Of a DNA stretch of 60,041 nucleotides, positions 8,513-17,060 are shown one piece after another. Numbering within the stretch: position 1 is the stretch's first letter; each line of letters starts with the position of its first letter. The notes under the pieces are model-generated. The model was not told where the DNA came from. It saw nothing but the letters and a program-made list of their open reading frames with translations, and did not search any database. The position numbers and the translations under genes were made by a program. The stretch comes from Lachnospiraceae bacterium (GTDB taxonomy: Bacteria; Bacillota; Clostridia; Lachnospirales; Lachnospiraceae), in contig JAFUQM010000019.1 of assembly GCA_017472325.1 (NCBI GenBank), positions 1 to 60,041 of the forward strand, given 5' to 3'.

Positions 8513-9499
8513 ATGATATTTACATGTAGAAACTGTGGCGGCAATGTTGTTTTTAGTCCAGAAAAACAGAAAATGTATTGCCCGTATTGTGAAGGAGAGG
8601 ATTGTGAAGAATCCACTGTCAAACCAACAACAGTGACGCAGTGTTCTAATTGTGGTGGTGAGATTCAGATTAACGAATATACATCATCCAGTAAATGTTC
8701 TTATTGTGGACAGCACATTGTGTTTGATGAAAGAGTAACTGGTGCATATGAACCACAGCTTATTTTACCATTTAAAATAGGCAAAGAAGATGCAAAGAAA
8801 TTGATGCGTGATACTTTTTCCAAAAAAATCTTTGCACCAGATTCTTTTTTGTCTGAAGTAAAGTTAAATTCTATGGAAGGTATGTATGTACCTTTCTGGC
8901 TGTACGATTATGATACCAATTATGATTACGAAGGAAAAGGAACCAAAGTAAGGGTATGGAGAAGTGGTAATACAGAGTATACAGAAACTTCTTATTATAC
9001 AATTCAGAGAAATATGGATGTTGCATTTGATAAAGTTCCTGTAGATGCTTCCTTTGCCTTAAATGATGAGATTATGGACTTGATGGAGCCGTATAAGTAT
9101 GGAGAGCTGATTGACTTTAGTCCAAAGTATATGTCAGGTTTTTTTGGTGAAATTTACAATGATACAGCAGACAATCTGGAATCAAGAGCAAAGCAAAAGG
9201 CAGAAAATGATGCAGAAGGGCTGTTAAAAAGCAGTATTTCGGGATATACAACGGTAACACCAATTAGAAAGAATCTACGTATGCAAAAAAAAGGAACACA
9301 TTATACGTTGTTTCCTGTGTGGTTATATATGTATACATACCGGGGGAAAACCTATCGTTACCATGTAAATGGACAGACAGGAAAAGTCATTGGAACAGTT
9401 CCTGTTTCTGTTGCAAAAGTATGTGCTTATGGTGCAACGCTGGCAGCTTCATTTGCTACGATTGGATTGCTTGTAAGGACAATTCTTGAGATATTATAG
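8513..9499 (+). CDS. Double zinc-ribbon protein with C-terminal membrane helix
   Basis: The 328-residue protein begins with two zinc ribbons: CRNCGG...CPYC at residues 5-26 and CSNCGG...CSYCGQ at about 44-67. A central soluble region with many Tyr and Trp, including VPFWLYDYD and FPVWLYMYTYRG, follows. The hydrophobic C-terminus probably anchors it in the membrane. Databases often give such proteins helicase-like names because of the ribbons, but I see no helicase motifs. It starts 19 bases after tcdA and is followed by a TPM-domain gene, a pairing I believe recurs in Clostridia. Function is unknown. Confidence 0.78.
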   Translation: MIFTCRNCGGNVVFSPEKQKMYCPYCEGEDCEESTVKPTTVTQCSNCGGEIQINEYTSSSKCSYCGQHIVFDERVTGAYEPQLILPFKIGKEDAKKLMRDTFSKKIFAPDSFLSEVKLNSMEGMYVPFWLYDYDTNYDYEGKGTKVRVWRSGNTEYTETSYYTIQRNMDVAFDKVPVDASFALNDEIMDLMEPYKYGELIDFSPKYMSGFFGEIYNDTADNLESRAKQKAENDAEGLLKSSISGYTTVTPIRKNLRMQKKGTHYTLFPVWLYMYTYRGKTYRYHVNGQTGKVIGTVPVSVAKVCAYGATLAASFATIGLLVRTILEIL

Positions 9500-9541
9500 T
9501 AAGTGGATGGCAGAGTAGGATAGGAAAGGATACATAACGGT

Positions 9542-10441
9542 ATGAAACAATATTTTCATTTTTTTAGATTTGTTTTTATAGGCATAGCGGTATTGATATT
9601 GGTTCTCGGAGCCGTTTCTGCTGGTAAAGCAGCCATTGGCTCTTTGGGAATAGGAGAACGCACCAATACAGAGTGTCTGACAGAAGAAAGAGTATTTGAT
9701 TATGCTGATAAGCTGACAGATAAAGAAGAGGCAAAATTAAGAAAGCTGATTGCAAAAAGGGAAAAGCAAATTGGTTGTGATATTGTTCTTGTGACATTGG
9801 AAGAATCATTGGAAGAATATGTAAAGCCATATGAAGAACAATTGGGATATATTTATGTTGATGAATATACAACCGTATATGCAGATAATTTTTATGATGA
9901 GCATAAATATGGATATGATGTGCCGTATGGTGATGGTGCAATTCTGGTAGATAACTATGCGAGAGAGTATGATGGACTCAGATATGCTGCTTTTAGTACA
10001 TGCGGTAAGGTAGAATATAAATATTCTGATGCTATGATTGATCATATGTTTGATAGGATATTTGCTTATGAGAAACTTGGTCCGTATGCAGCATATAAGA
10101 CATATATCAATACACTTTATCATGATATGTCTGGTATGTTACAGTTTACAGCATATTGGAGTTTACCAGCGATTTTGATGTTGTCTGTGGTAGTAATGGC
10201 AATATTTGTTCTGATAAATCTGATACCAAGTAAAGGTAAGAAAACAACAACGATAAAAACCTATGTAGCAGATAATAGTATGAAGATGAACCAACAGTCA
10301 GATGTCTTTTTGACCAAGACAGTAACCAAACGCCGTATTGAGACATCAAGCAGTAGCGGTGGTGGCGGACGAAGTGGTGGTGGTGGACACCATCGTTCTA
10401 GTAGTGGTCGTTCCCACGGTGGTGGAAGTAGAGGTCGCTGA
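9542..10441 (+). CDS. TPM-domain membrane protein with Gly/Ser/His-rich tail
   Basis: The protein has 299 residues. It starts with an N-terminal membrane helix (about 8-28) and an extracytoplasmic TPM domain. That domain begins with the typical VFDYADKLTDKEEAKLRKLI and has GDGAILVDNY further on. A second helix follows (about 205-228), then a basic C-terminus ending in repeats of Gly, Ser, His and Arg (about 274-299). TPM domains occur in proteins linked to photosystem repair and phosphatase activity, but the role in Firmicutes is unclear. It follows the zinc-ribbon gene by 42 bases and ends at a shared terminator. Confidence 0.82.
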   Translation: MKQYFHFFRFVFIGIAVLILVLGAVSAGKAAIGSLGIGERTNTECLTEERVFDYADKLTDKEEAKLRKLIAKREKQIGCDIVLVTLEESLEEYVKPYEEQLGYIYVDEYTTVYADNFYDEHKYGYDVPYGDGAILVDNYAREYDGLRYAAFSTCGKVEYKYSDAMIDHMFDRIFAYEKLGPYAAYKTYINTLYHDMSGMLQFTAYWSLPAILMLSVVVMAIFVLINLIPSKGKKTTTIKTYVADNSMKMNQQSDVFLTKTVTKRRIETSSSSGGGGRSGGGGHHRSSSGRSHGGGSRGR

Positions 10442-10456
10442 TAGTGTTTTTACATA

Positions 10457-10493
10457 AAAAAACAACCCACATGACGGTATGGGTTGTTTTTTT
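10457..10493. terminator. Bidirectional terminator between the TPM gene and rpsT
   Basis: AAAAAACAACCCA pairs with TGGGTTGTTTTTT around a 10-base loop. The A-run and T-run make it work on both strands, so it ends both the TPM transcript and the opposing rpsT transcript. Confidence 0.92.
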
Positions 10494-10526
10494 GATTGTT
10501 ATTATAAATCTATGTTTTCTGATTGA

Positions 10527-10790
10527 TTAAGCCATCTGGTTTACAGCTTTGCTTAATCTGGAAACTTTTCTTGAAGCAGTATTTTTGTGGTATACTCCTT
10601 TAGAAGTAGCTTTATCAATAACTGATGTAGCGTTAACTAAAGCAGCTTTTGCAGCTTCTTTGTCGTTTGCTTCGATAGCAGCGTATACTTTTTTGATAGC
10701 TGTTTTTACACCAGATTTGATAGCTTTGTTTCTTTCAGTTTTTGTTCTGATAACTAAAATTCTTTTTTTAGCAGATTTGATGTTAGCCAA
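10527..10790 (-). CDS. rpsT: 30S ribosomal protein S20
   Basis: S20 binds 16S rRNA in the small subunit. The 87-residue basic protein has the family start ANIKSAKKRI and the later GVYHKNTASRKVSRL. Translation starts at TTG (10790-10788), with AGGAGGTG a few bases before it. Escherichia coli rpsT also starts with UUG and represses its own translation, so the rare start may be functional here too. A strong promoter and a leader hairpin lie upstream. Confidence 0.97.
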   Translation of the reverse strand: MANIKSAKKRILVIRTKTERNKAIKSGVKTAIKKVYAAIEANDKEAAKAALVNATSVIDKATSKGVYHKNTASRKVSRLSKAVNQMA

Positions 10791-10832
10791 GACTTACACC
10801 TCCTATAGTGTGAAATAATAATATTCATCTGA

Positions 10833-10867
10833 TTACATTAAAGCCGGACACGGACAGTCTAATGTAA
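10833..10867 (-). promoter_or_regulatory. rpsT: Leader hairpin in the rpsT mRNA
   Basis: TTACATTA (10833-10840) and TAATGTAA (10860-10867) are exact inverted repeats. They enclose a 19-base interior that contains a further CCG/CGG pairing. The hairpin lies within the transcript made from the promoter at 10880-10908 and about 40 bases before the TTG start. It is not followed by a T-run. It may be a binding site for S20, which is inference. Confidence 0.5.
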
Positions 10868-10879
10868 ACATACGCATAT

Positions 10880-10908
10880 ATTGTAGTGGATAGAAAACTA
10901 TATGTCAA
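10880..10908 (-). promoter_or_regulatory. Strong SigA promoter of rpsT
   Basis: On the minus strand, consensus TTGACA (10908-10903), 17 bases, then TACAAT (10885-10880). It predicts a leader of roughly 80 bases. Confidence 0.8.
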
Positions 10909-11006
10909 TACATAAAATTTATTTTTTTGTAAAAAATAGATATTACGATAACGCGGACACGCATGCTGGCTGTGTTTAAAGAGCAATAGGAAAAAGAGGA
11001 TGACAT

Positions 11007-11873
11007 ATGAGTGGTTTTAAAGTAAGAACAGACCTTGCATTAGAGGCAAGAGAAAGCATAGAAGATGCAGATGGTGATATCAGAGGTGTAACAGTAGAAG
11101 AGTACTATAAAGATGCAAGCGAAGTGAAGGTGACCAAAGTAATTATTGATACGATGAATGCTGCTAAAGCTATGAAAAAGCCAATGGGGACTTACATTAC
11201 GCTGGAAGCACCAGCAATGCCAGAACCTGATGAGGATTATCATAGGGAAATTTCGATTGAATTGTCAGGACAGCTGCAAGGAATTATTCCAAAAGTAAAG
11301 GAAGAACAGTCAGTACTAGTGGTTGGACTTGGCAATCGCGATGTAACGGCAGATGCTTTGGGACCCAATGTGGTTGATAATCTATTGATTACGAGACATG
11401 TTGTAAAAGAATATGGAAAGGCGGCTTATAACAAAGAAAAAATGCATATGGTCAGCAGCATCGTACCAGGTGTTATGGCAAAAACAGGCATGGAAACCGC
11501 AGAAATTGTAAAAGGCGTCATTGACCAGACAAATCCCGACATTGCTATTGTTGTGGATGCGCTTGCTGCGAGGAGTACAAAACGATTAAATCGTACAATA
11601 CAGATTACCAATACAGGAATTCATCCTGGTTCTGGTGTTGGAAATCATAGAGGTGCATTGACAAAAGAGAGTCTTGGGATTCCTGTTATTGCAATTGGTG
11701 TGCCAACGGTTGTAGATGCCGCAACGATTGTGAATGATGCTGTGGGGAGTGAACAGGCAGGACGTTTATCGGAACTTCATAATATGTACGTGACGAGTAA
11801 AGATATCGATGAAACGATTAAGCGTTTGAGTTTTACAATTTCAGAGGCCTTAAATATTGCTCTTGATATATAA
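11007..11873 (+). CDS. gpr: GPR endopeptidase (germination protease)
   Basis: GPR degrades small acid-soluble proteins when spores germinate. The 288-residue protein has the short N-terminal pro-region, with VRTDLALEARE resembling the SASP-like self-processing site. It also has the core LVVGLGNRDVTADALGPNVV, SSIVPGVMAKTGMETAEI, VDALAARSTKRLNRTIQI and GSGVGNHR. It starts 217 bases after divergent rpsT, with AAAAGAGGATGACAT before the ATG. A weak GCATG at about 10961 could be part of a forespore promoter, but I cannot confirm it. The spoIIP-like gene follows. Confidence 0.96.
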   Translation: MSGFKVRTDLALEARESIEDADGDIRGVTVEEYYKDASEVKVTKVIIDTMNAAKAMKKPMGTYITLEAPAMPEPDEDYHREISIELSGQLQGIIPKVKEEQSVLVVGLGNRDVTADALGPNVVDNLLITRHVVKEYGKAAYNKEKMHMVSSIVPGVMAKTGMETAEIVKGVIDQTNPDIAIVVDALAARSTKRLNRTIQITNTGIHPGSGVGNHRGALTKESLGIPVIAIGVPTVVDAATIVNDAVGSEQAGRLSELHNMYVTSKDIDETIKRLSFTISEALNIALDI

Positions 11874-11980
11874 GCTTTTGGCAGAAACATAATGGACAGA
11901 AAGTTTGCATATACTTGTCTGTGTGGAATGCTTGCGATATACAATGCCTGAGTAAACCGTCCACATACTGGGGTGTTAAA

Positions 11981-13273
11981 TTGTATTATATAGAAAAGAA
12001 AAATAAAATAAAAAAAAGAATCGTTATTTTTATCTGGCTGCTTCTTATTGTCATATGTGTATGGAAAAATGTGCAAAAAAGCAATTCGACTATTGTGGAA
12101 GGAGGCGTTTTTTCATTGCAACCTGTTGTTATGCAGTATATGGAAGAGAGTGTCCTGAGCAGTCAGATGCCTATTTTGTTGTTTGCGAATCAGGAAAAAT
12201 CAGATGGAAGTATGTTGGAATGGTTTTTGGGAATGGCTGTTAGAGAAATATCCTTTTACGCATACTGGCAGAATAATTACAGCCATCCACTACAGACGGA
12301 AAGTAAGAGTACATATGCGCTTTTGATAGAAAGAGAAGAGGGTAGGGATGAGGAAGGCAGTATGTCAGAGAATGCGTTTTTGCCAGACGATAGCATGGCA
12401 GATGCACTTTATTTGGAAAACGAACAGGCAAAAGCTGAGAGAATGGAAGAAGAGAACATGGAAGTGATACAGGAACAGGGGATTTTTCTTCCAGCTCTGC
12501 AAAAATCAGTAGAATTTAATTTTGAGGACTATCGTGAATTTGATAAGTTACTAAGTGGGTTTTATATTTTAGACAACACAACAACAATTGATGCTTCGCA
12601 GTTGAATGTAGATACATTACTTGCCAAAGATATGAAGATGATACAGAGTAATGACAAACCACAAATACTGATTTATCATACGCATTCGCAGGAAGGTTTT
12701 GTGGATTCTATTCCAGGAGATGCTTCTACAACCATTATGGGCGCAGGCGAAAAGCTTGCCCGTATATTAAGGGAGGAATACGGATTTCATGTCATACATC
12801 ATACGGGACAGTATGATGTAGAATCCAGAGATTATGCCTATAGCAATGCAGAACCAGCGTTGGAACAAATTCTTGCAGAGAATCCAAGCATAGAAGTTAT
12901 CATTGATTTACATAGAGATGAAGTCCCTGCAGAACGTAAATTGGTTATTGATTTAAATGGACGTCCTACGGCAATGTTTATGTTTTTTAATGGACTAAGC
13001 CGTACCAAACAGCGTGGTGATATAGATTATCTGTATAATCCATACATTAATGACAATCTTGCATTTTCTTTTCAAATGCAAGTTGCAAGTAATGAGTATT
13101 ATCCGGGTATAACCAGAAAGATTTATCTGAAAGGATATCGTTATAATATGCATTATCGTCCTAAGAGTCTTTTGATCGAGCTGGGCGCTCAGACAAATAC
13201 AGTAGAAGAAATTATGAATGCCTGCGACCCACTGGCTCACATCATCTCTATGGTACTCAAAGGTGAAGCTTGA
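11981..13273 (+). CDS. spoIIP: Stage II sporulation protein P (SpoIIP)
   Basis: SpoIIP is a peptidoglycan amidase/endopeptidase that works with SpoIID and SpoIIM in engulfment. After a signal-anchor helix (KKRIVIFIWLLLIVICVW) and a variable acidic linker comes the amidase domain. It contains ILIYHTHSQEGF, GAGEKLARIL, a conserved IDLHRDEV, and LLIELGAQTNTVEEI. The His in YHTHS and Glu in LIELG fit the family's zinc site. I place the start at TTG 11981 after TGGGGTG; the frame stays open to another TTG at 11915. The linker is longer than in many homologues. It sits after gpr, as in many Clostridia. Confidence 0.9.
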   Translation: MYYIEKKNKIKKRIVIFIWLLLIVICVWKNVQKSNSTIVEGGVFSLQPVVMQYMEESVLSSQMPILLFANQEKSDGSMLEWFLGMAVREISFYAYWQNNYSHPLQTESKSTYALLIEREEGRDEEGSMSENAFLPDDSMADALYLENEQAKAERMEEENMEVIQEQGIFLPALQKSVEFNFEDYREFDKLLSGFYILDNTTTIDASQLNVDTLLAKDMKMIQSNDKPQILIYHTHSQEGFVDSIPGDASTTIMGAGEKLARILREEYGFHVIHHTGQYDVESRDYAYSNAEPALEQILAENPSIEVIIDLHRDEVPAERKLVIDLNGRPTAMFMFFNGLSRTKQRGDIDYLYNPYINDNLAFSFQMQVASNEYYPGITRKIYLKGYRYNMHYRPKSLLIELGAQTNTVEEIMNACDPLAHIISMVLKGEA

Positions 13274-13281
13274 AAGCTCTC

Positions 13282-13898
13282 CTGCCCCCTTATCACCACC
13301 ATCTAGTGAACCATAACAAGGGCACAGCCTTTTGGGGATAATACTTTCTTATCTGCTACTATCTACTATATGCACTTGTATCTTTGCTTTTGTTTTTTAC
13401 AAAGAGTACTCTTTTCAGGAAAATGTTAGTATTTCTTAGCACCTGCTTTTGATTGCACGCAACCGTCGAAGCACTGTTTGAGTCTTACAGAAAATCACAG
13501 CATATGTATGGCGCTCCGATAACCTGTATTTGGCGTTTCCTAAATGAAGCATTCGACATCTTCGATTGTTCTGCCCTCCACAAAGGAGGCTTCGCCTCAA
13601 GGAGTTTCGGGCAGAACTTGATGTCTCGGTGCTTCATTAAGGAAACGCACAAAACGGTTAAAAGTCGCGCCATTACATATGCTGTGATTTTCTGTAAGAT
13701 GAGTTTTGCGAGACGGTTGCAATAAAAGCCTTCAAAAGCAGGTGCATAGAAATACTTGCATTTTTCTGACGAGTACCTTTGAAAAAATAAAAGCAAAGAT
13801 ACATTACAAATACAAAAACAGCAGATAAGAAAGTATTATCCCCCAAAGGCTGTGCCCTTGTTATGGTTCACTAGATGGTGGTGATAAGGGGGGCAGGG
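13282..13898. repeat. Giant palindromic (foldback) element, copy 2
   Basis: The whole 13274-13909 gap is one imperfect palindrome centred near 13592. The outer arms (13282-13357 and 13820-13898) are almost perfect inverted repeats of about 76 bases. The inner arms (13358-13586 and 13598-13819) pair with scattered mismatches. At the tip, GTTCTGCCC (13568-13576) faces GGGCAGAAC (13609-13617) and GAGGC faces GCCTC around TTC. The short frames inside are by-products of the repeat and lack ribosome sites. A second copy of the right inner arm lies at 1-240. It could be a MITE-like mobile element or a very long structured RNA. It begins within 10 bases of the spoIIP stop codon. Confidence 0.85.
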
Positions 13899-13909
13899 GA
13901 TTTCTGTTA

Positions 13910-13939
13910 TAGACAGCGGAATTGGAAATATGGTATAAT
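13910..13939 (+). promoter_or_regulatory. SigA promoter of lepA-hemW
   Basis: TAGACA (13910-13915), an 18-base spacer and consensus TATAAT (13934-13939) sit about 40 bases before lepA and directly after the palindrome. Confidence 0.65.
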
Positions 13940-13980
13940 TTGCTTTGTATGTATAGTGATAATAGTAACGGAGGGACATT

Positions 13981-15798
13981 ATGTCTAATATAGATCAGAG
14001 TAAAATCAGGAATTTTTGTATTGTGGCGCATATTGATCATGGTAAGTCTACGTTGGCAGATAGAATTATCGAGAAAACAGGACTGCTGACAAGCCGTGAG
14101 ATGCAGGCACAGGTACTTGATAATATGGAACTCGAGAGAGAACGTGGTATTACGATTAAGGCGCAGACGGTTCGTATTGTATATAGAGCAAATGATGGTG
14201 AGGAATATATTTTTAACTTAATTGATACACCTGGACATGTTGACTTTAACTATGAAGTAAGCAGAAGCCTTGCGGCATGTGATGGAGCAATTCTTGTTGT
14301 GGATGCGGCGCAGGGGATTGAGGCGCAGACATTGGCAAACGTGTATCTGGCATTGGATCATGACCTGGATGTATTCCCAGTTATCAATAAAATAGATTTA
14401 CCAAGTGCAGAACCGCAGCGTGTGATGGATGAAATTGAAGATGTGATAGGAATAGAAGCGCAGGATGCACCGCTTATTTCTGCTAAAAATGGCATCGGTA
14501 TTGAAGAGGTGCTTGAACAGATTGTACACAAGATACCAGCCCCGAAGGGAAGCGCAGACAATCCTTTGCAGGCACTTATTTTTGACTCACTATATGATTC
14601 TTATAAAGGAGTTATTGTATTCTGCCGTATTATGGAAGGTAGAGTTTCTAAGGGAACGAAGATTAAGATGATGGCAACTGGAGCTAGTGCTGAGGTTGTG
14701 GAAGTAGGATACTTTGGTGCAGGACAGTTTATCCCGTGTGATGAACTTTCTGCTGGTATGGTAGGCTATATTACAGCATCCATCAAAAATGTCAAAGATA
14801 CTGCGGTTGGTGATACAATCACAGACATCCAGAATCCTTGTAGCGAGCCACTGCCAGGATATAAGAAAGTCAATTCTATGGTGTATTGTGGTATGTATCC
14901 GGCGGATGGTGCAAAATATCCGGATTTACGAGATGCACTGGAGAAATTGCAATTAAATGATGCGGCGCTTCAGTATGAACCAGAGACATCGATTGCGCTT
15001 GGCTTTGGTTTTAGATGTGGATTTTTAGGATTGCTACATCTGGAGATTATTCAGGAACGTTTAGAAAGAGAATATAATCTTGATCTTGTAACTACAGCTC
15101 CGGGGGTTGTTTATAAAGTGCATAAGAATAATGGAGAGGTGATTGAGCTGACCAATCCATCTAATTTGCCAGATCCTACGGAAATTGAGTATATGGAAGA
15201 ACCAATTGTGAGTGCAGAGATTATGGTGACGACAGAATTTATTGGCTCTATTATGGAACTGTGTCAGGAGCGAAGAGGTCGTTATCTTGGTATGGAATAT
15301 ATGGAAGAGACGAGAGCAGTTCTTCGTTATGAACTTCCGTTAAATGAGATTATATATGATTTCTTTGATGCATTAAAATCCCGTTCCAGAGGATATGCTT
15401 CGTTTGATTATGAGTTAAAGGGGTATGAACAGTCCGAACTTGTGAAACTGGATATCCTGATTAACCGTGAGGAAGTGGATGCGCTCTCCTTTATTGTGCA
15501 TAAGGATAGTGCGTATGACCGCGGCAGAAAGATGTGTGAGAAGTTAAAGGATGAGATTCCAAGACATCTGTTTGAAATCCCAATTCAGGCAGCGGTTGGC
15601 GGTAAGATTATTGCAAGAGAAACTGTGAAGGCAATGCGTAAGGACGTACTTGCAAAATGTTATGGCGGCGATATTACACGTAAGAAGAAACTGCTTGAGA
15701 AGCAGAAGGAAGGTAAGAAGCGTATGCGCCAGATTGGTAATGTAGAGATTCCGCAGAAGGCTTTTATGAGTGTACTCAAGCTGGATGATAAAAAGTAG
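13981..15798 (+). CDS. lepA: Elongation factor 4 (LepA)
   Basis: LepA is a ribosome-associated translational GTPase. The 605 residues contain the G1 loop AHIDHGKST at about 17-25, [12 protein letters not shown] of switch I, G3 DTPGHVDF, and G4 NKIDLPSA. The C-terminal domain ends in [27 protein letters not shown], the LepA-specific tail. The length matches the family. GGAGGGACATT precedes the ATG. hemW follows after 8 bases, a common lepA-hemW pairing. Confidence 0.98.
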   Translation: MSNIDQSKIRNFCIVAHIDHGKSTLADRIIEKTGLLTSREMQAQVLDNMELERERGITIKAQTVRIVYRANDGEEYIFNLIDTPGHVDFNYEVSRSLAACDGAILVVDAAQGIEAQTLANVYLALDHDLDVFPVINKIDLPSAEPQRVMDEIEDVIGIEAQDAPLISAKNGIGIEEVLEQIVHKIPAPKGSADNPLQALIFDSLYDSYKGVIVFCRIMEGRVSKGTKIKMMATGASAEVVEVGYFGAGQFIPCDELSAGMVGYITASIKNVKDTAVGDTITDIQNPCSEPLPGYKKVNSMVYCGMYPADGAKYPDLRDALEKLQLNDAALQYEPETSIALGFGFRCGFLGLLHLEIIQERLEREYNLDLVTTAPGVVYKVHKNNGEVIELTNPSNLPDPTEIEYMEEPIVSAEIMVTTEFIGSIMELCQERRGRYLGMEYMEETRAVLRYELPLNEIIYDFFDALKSRSRGYASFDYELKGYEQSELVKLDILINREEVDALSFIVHKDSAYDRGRKMCEKLKDEIPRHLFEIPIQAAVGGKIIARETVKAMRKDVLAKCYGGDITRKKKLLEKQKEGKKRMRQIGNVEIPQKAFMSVLKLDDKK

Positions 15799-15806
15799 GT
15801 GGCAGA

Positions 15807-16910
15807 ATGAGCAATGGACTTGGCATTTATATTCATATTCCGTTTTGCGTGAAAAAGTGTCTGTATTGCGATTTTTTGTCTGCGCCGGCTAAGCTTCCGG
15901 TACAGGAGGAGTATGTAAAGAAACTCCTGTCCGAAATAGAACAAGAATCCGTAAAATATCGTGTCTACTCTGTTGACACGATATTTTTTGGTGGAGGAAC
16001 GCCTTCTGTATTGCCACCAGAATGGATTGTGCAGATTTTAAAGAAGATACAGGAGTGTTTTTTTGTCAGGAATACGGCAGAGATAACGATTGAAGTAAAT
16101 CCGGGGACAGTGTCAGAACAGGCACTCTATATGTATAGAAACGCTGGTATTAACCGATTGAGCATTGGATTGCAGTCATTTCAGGAAAAGGAGCTAAAGT
16201 ATCTTGGAAGAATTCATACACCCGAGCAGTTTTTGGATACCTTTTCTTGTGCAAGAAAGGTAGGATTTACGAATATTAATGTAGACATTATGTCGGCGTT
16301 GCCAGAGCAGACAATGTCAGATTACCGGAATACAGTGGAAAAAGTATTGGAATTAAGACCGGAGCATGTATCCGCATATAGCTTGATTGTGGAAGAGGGG
16401 ACACCTTTTTATGAAATGCAACTGAATCTGCCGGATGAAGATGTAGATAGACAGATGTATCAATATACCGAGCGTATTTTAAACGCATATGGATATGAGC
16501 GTTATGAGATTTCCAATTACGCAAAACCTGGTTATGAATGTAGGCACAATGTTGCATATTGGAGAAGACTGCCATATGTAGGCTTTGGCATTGGTGCAGC
16601 TTCTATGGTGGACAATGTTCGTTGGAAAAATGTAGATGACCTGGAATGTGTGGGAGAAAAGGAAAACATACAGAAACTTACAAAAGAAGAACAGATGGAA
16701 GAGTTTATGTTTTTGGGATTAAGGATGACAAAAGGTGTGTCCAGACAGGAATTCCATGAACAGTTTCAGGTACCAATCGAAGACATATATGGTAAGGTGT
16801 TGTCAAAAATGGAGCAATTAGAATTATTGGAAAATGGAGATTGGATACGACTGACTAGAAAAGGATTGGATGTGAGTAATTATGTTATGTCAGAGTTTTT
16901 GATTGACTAG
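15807..16910 (+). CDS. hemW: Radical SAM heme chaperone HemW (coproporphyrinogen oxidase-like)
   Basis: This radical SAM protein binds its iron-sulfur cluster through CVKKCLYC (residues about 14-21). It continues with FFGGGTPSVL, the SAM-binding EVNPGTV, the SIGLQSF strand and a C-terminal HemW domain (FMFLGLRMTKGVS). Family members insert or handle heme; true HemN activity is less likely for this shorter 367-residue form. GGTGGCAGA precedes the ATG, and the gene is co-transcribed with lepA. Confidence 0.93.
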   Translation: MSNGLGIYIHIPFCVKKCLYCDFLSAPAKLPVQEEYVKKLLSEIEQESVKYRVYSVDTIFFGGGTPSVLPPEWIVQILKKIQECFFVRNTAEITIEVNPGTVSEQALYMYRNAGINRLSIGLQSFQEKELKYLGRIHTPEQFLDTFSCARKVGFTNINVDIMSALPEQTMSDYRNTVEKVLELRPEHVSAYSLIVEEGTPFYEMQLNLPDEDVDRQMYQYTERILNAYGYERYEISNYAKPGYECRHNVAYWRRLPYVGFGIGAASMVDNVRWKNVDDLECVGEKENIQKLTKEEQMEEFMFLGLRMTKGVSRQEFHEQFQVPIEDIYGKVLSKMEQLELLENGDWIRLTRKGLDVSNYVMSEFLID

Positions 16911-16917
16911 AAATTGC

Positions 16918-16946
16918 TTGCTATTTTATGAATAGATTTGTATAAT
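16918..16946 (+). promoter_or_regulatory. Candidate SigA-like promoter upstream of sigK (distal)
   Basis: TTGCTA (16918-16923), a 17-base spacer and TATAAT (16941-16946) directly follow the hemW stop. The resulting leader to sigK would be about 110 bases. A mother-cell promoter would be expected for sigK, so its use is uncertain. Confidence 0.4.
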
Positions 16947-17009
16947 ACAATCGAATGAATTTGTCTTACGTAGAAGGAAAAATTGCAGGAAGTAATTTGG
17001 AAAGGCACT

Positions 17010-17038
17010 TTGTTTTTTAGTTTCACATAGAATATAAT
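17010..17038 (+). promoter_or_regulatory. Candidate proximal promoter of sigK
   Basis: TTGTTT (17010-17015), 17 bases, then TATAAT (17033-17038). The overlapping CATAGAAT (17026-17033) resembles the -10 of SigE promoters (CATACAAT), but I cannot see a clear SigE -35. Either reading is tentative. Confidence 0.35.
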
Positions 17039-17060
17039 AAATTGACTTTGGGGGCTCCTT

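Noticed and set aside
10549..10818. An 89-codon plus-strand frame
   Set aside because: It is the reverse of rpsT, whose identity, start and promoter are clear.
10955..10990. Possible SigG promoter before gpr (GCATG near 10961)
   Set aside because: The matching -10 is too weak (CAATAG) to call by eye.
13453..13796. Two overlapping open frames (about 90 and 103 codons, opposite strands) inside the palindrome
   Set aside because: They run through paired arms, have no ribosome sites and no recognisable domains. The open frames are a result of the inverted repeat.
17020..17060. Possible skin-element junction in front of sigK
   Set aside because: No recombinase gene or missing sigK half is visible; the protein is complete from region 2 to region 4.
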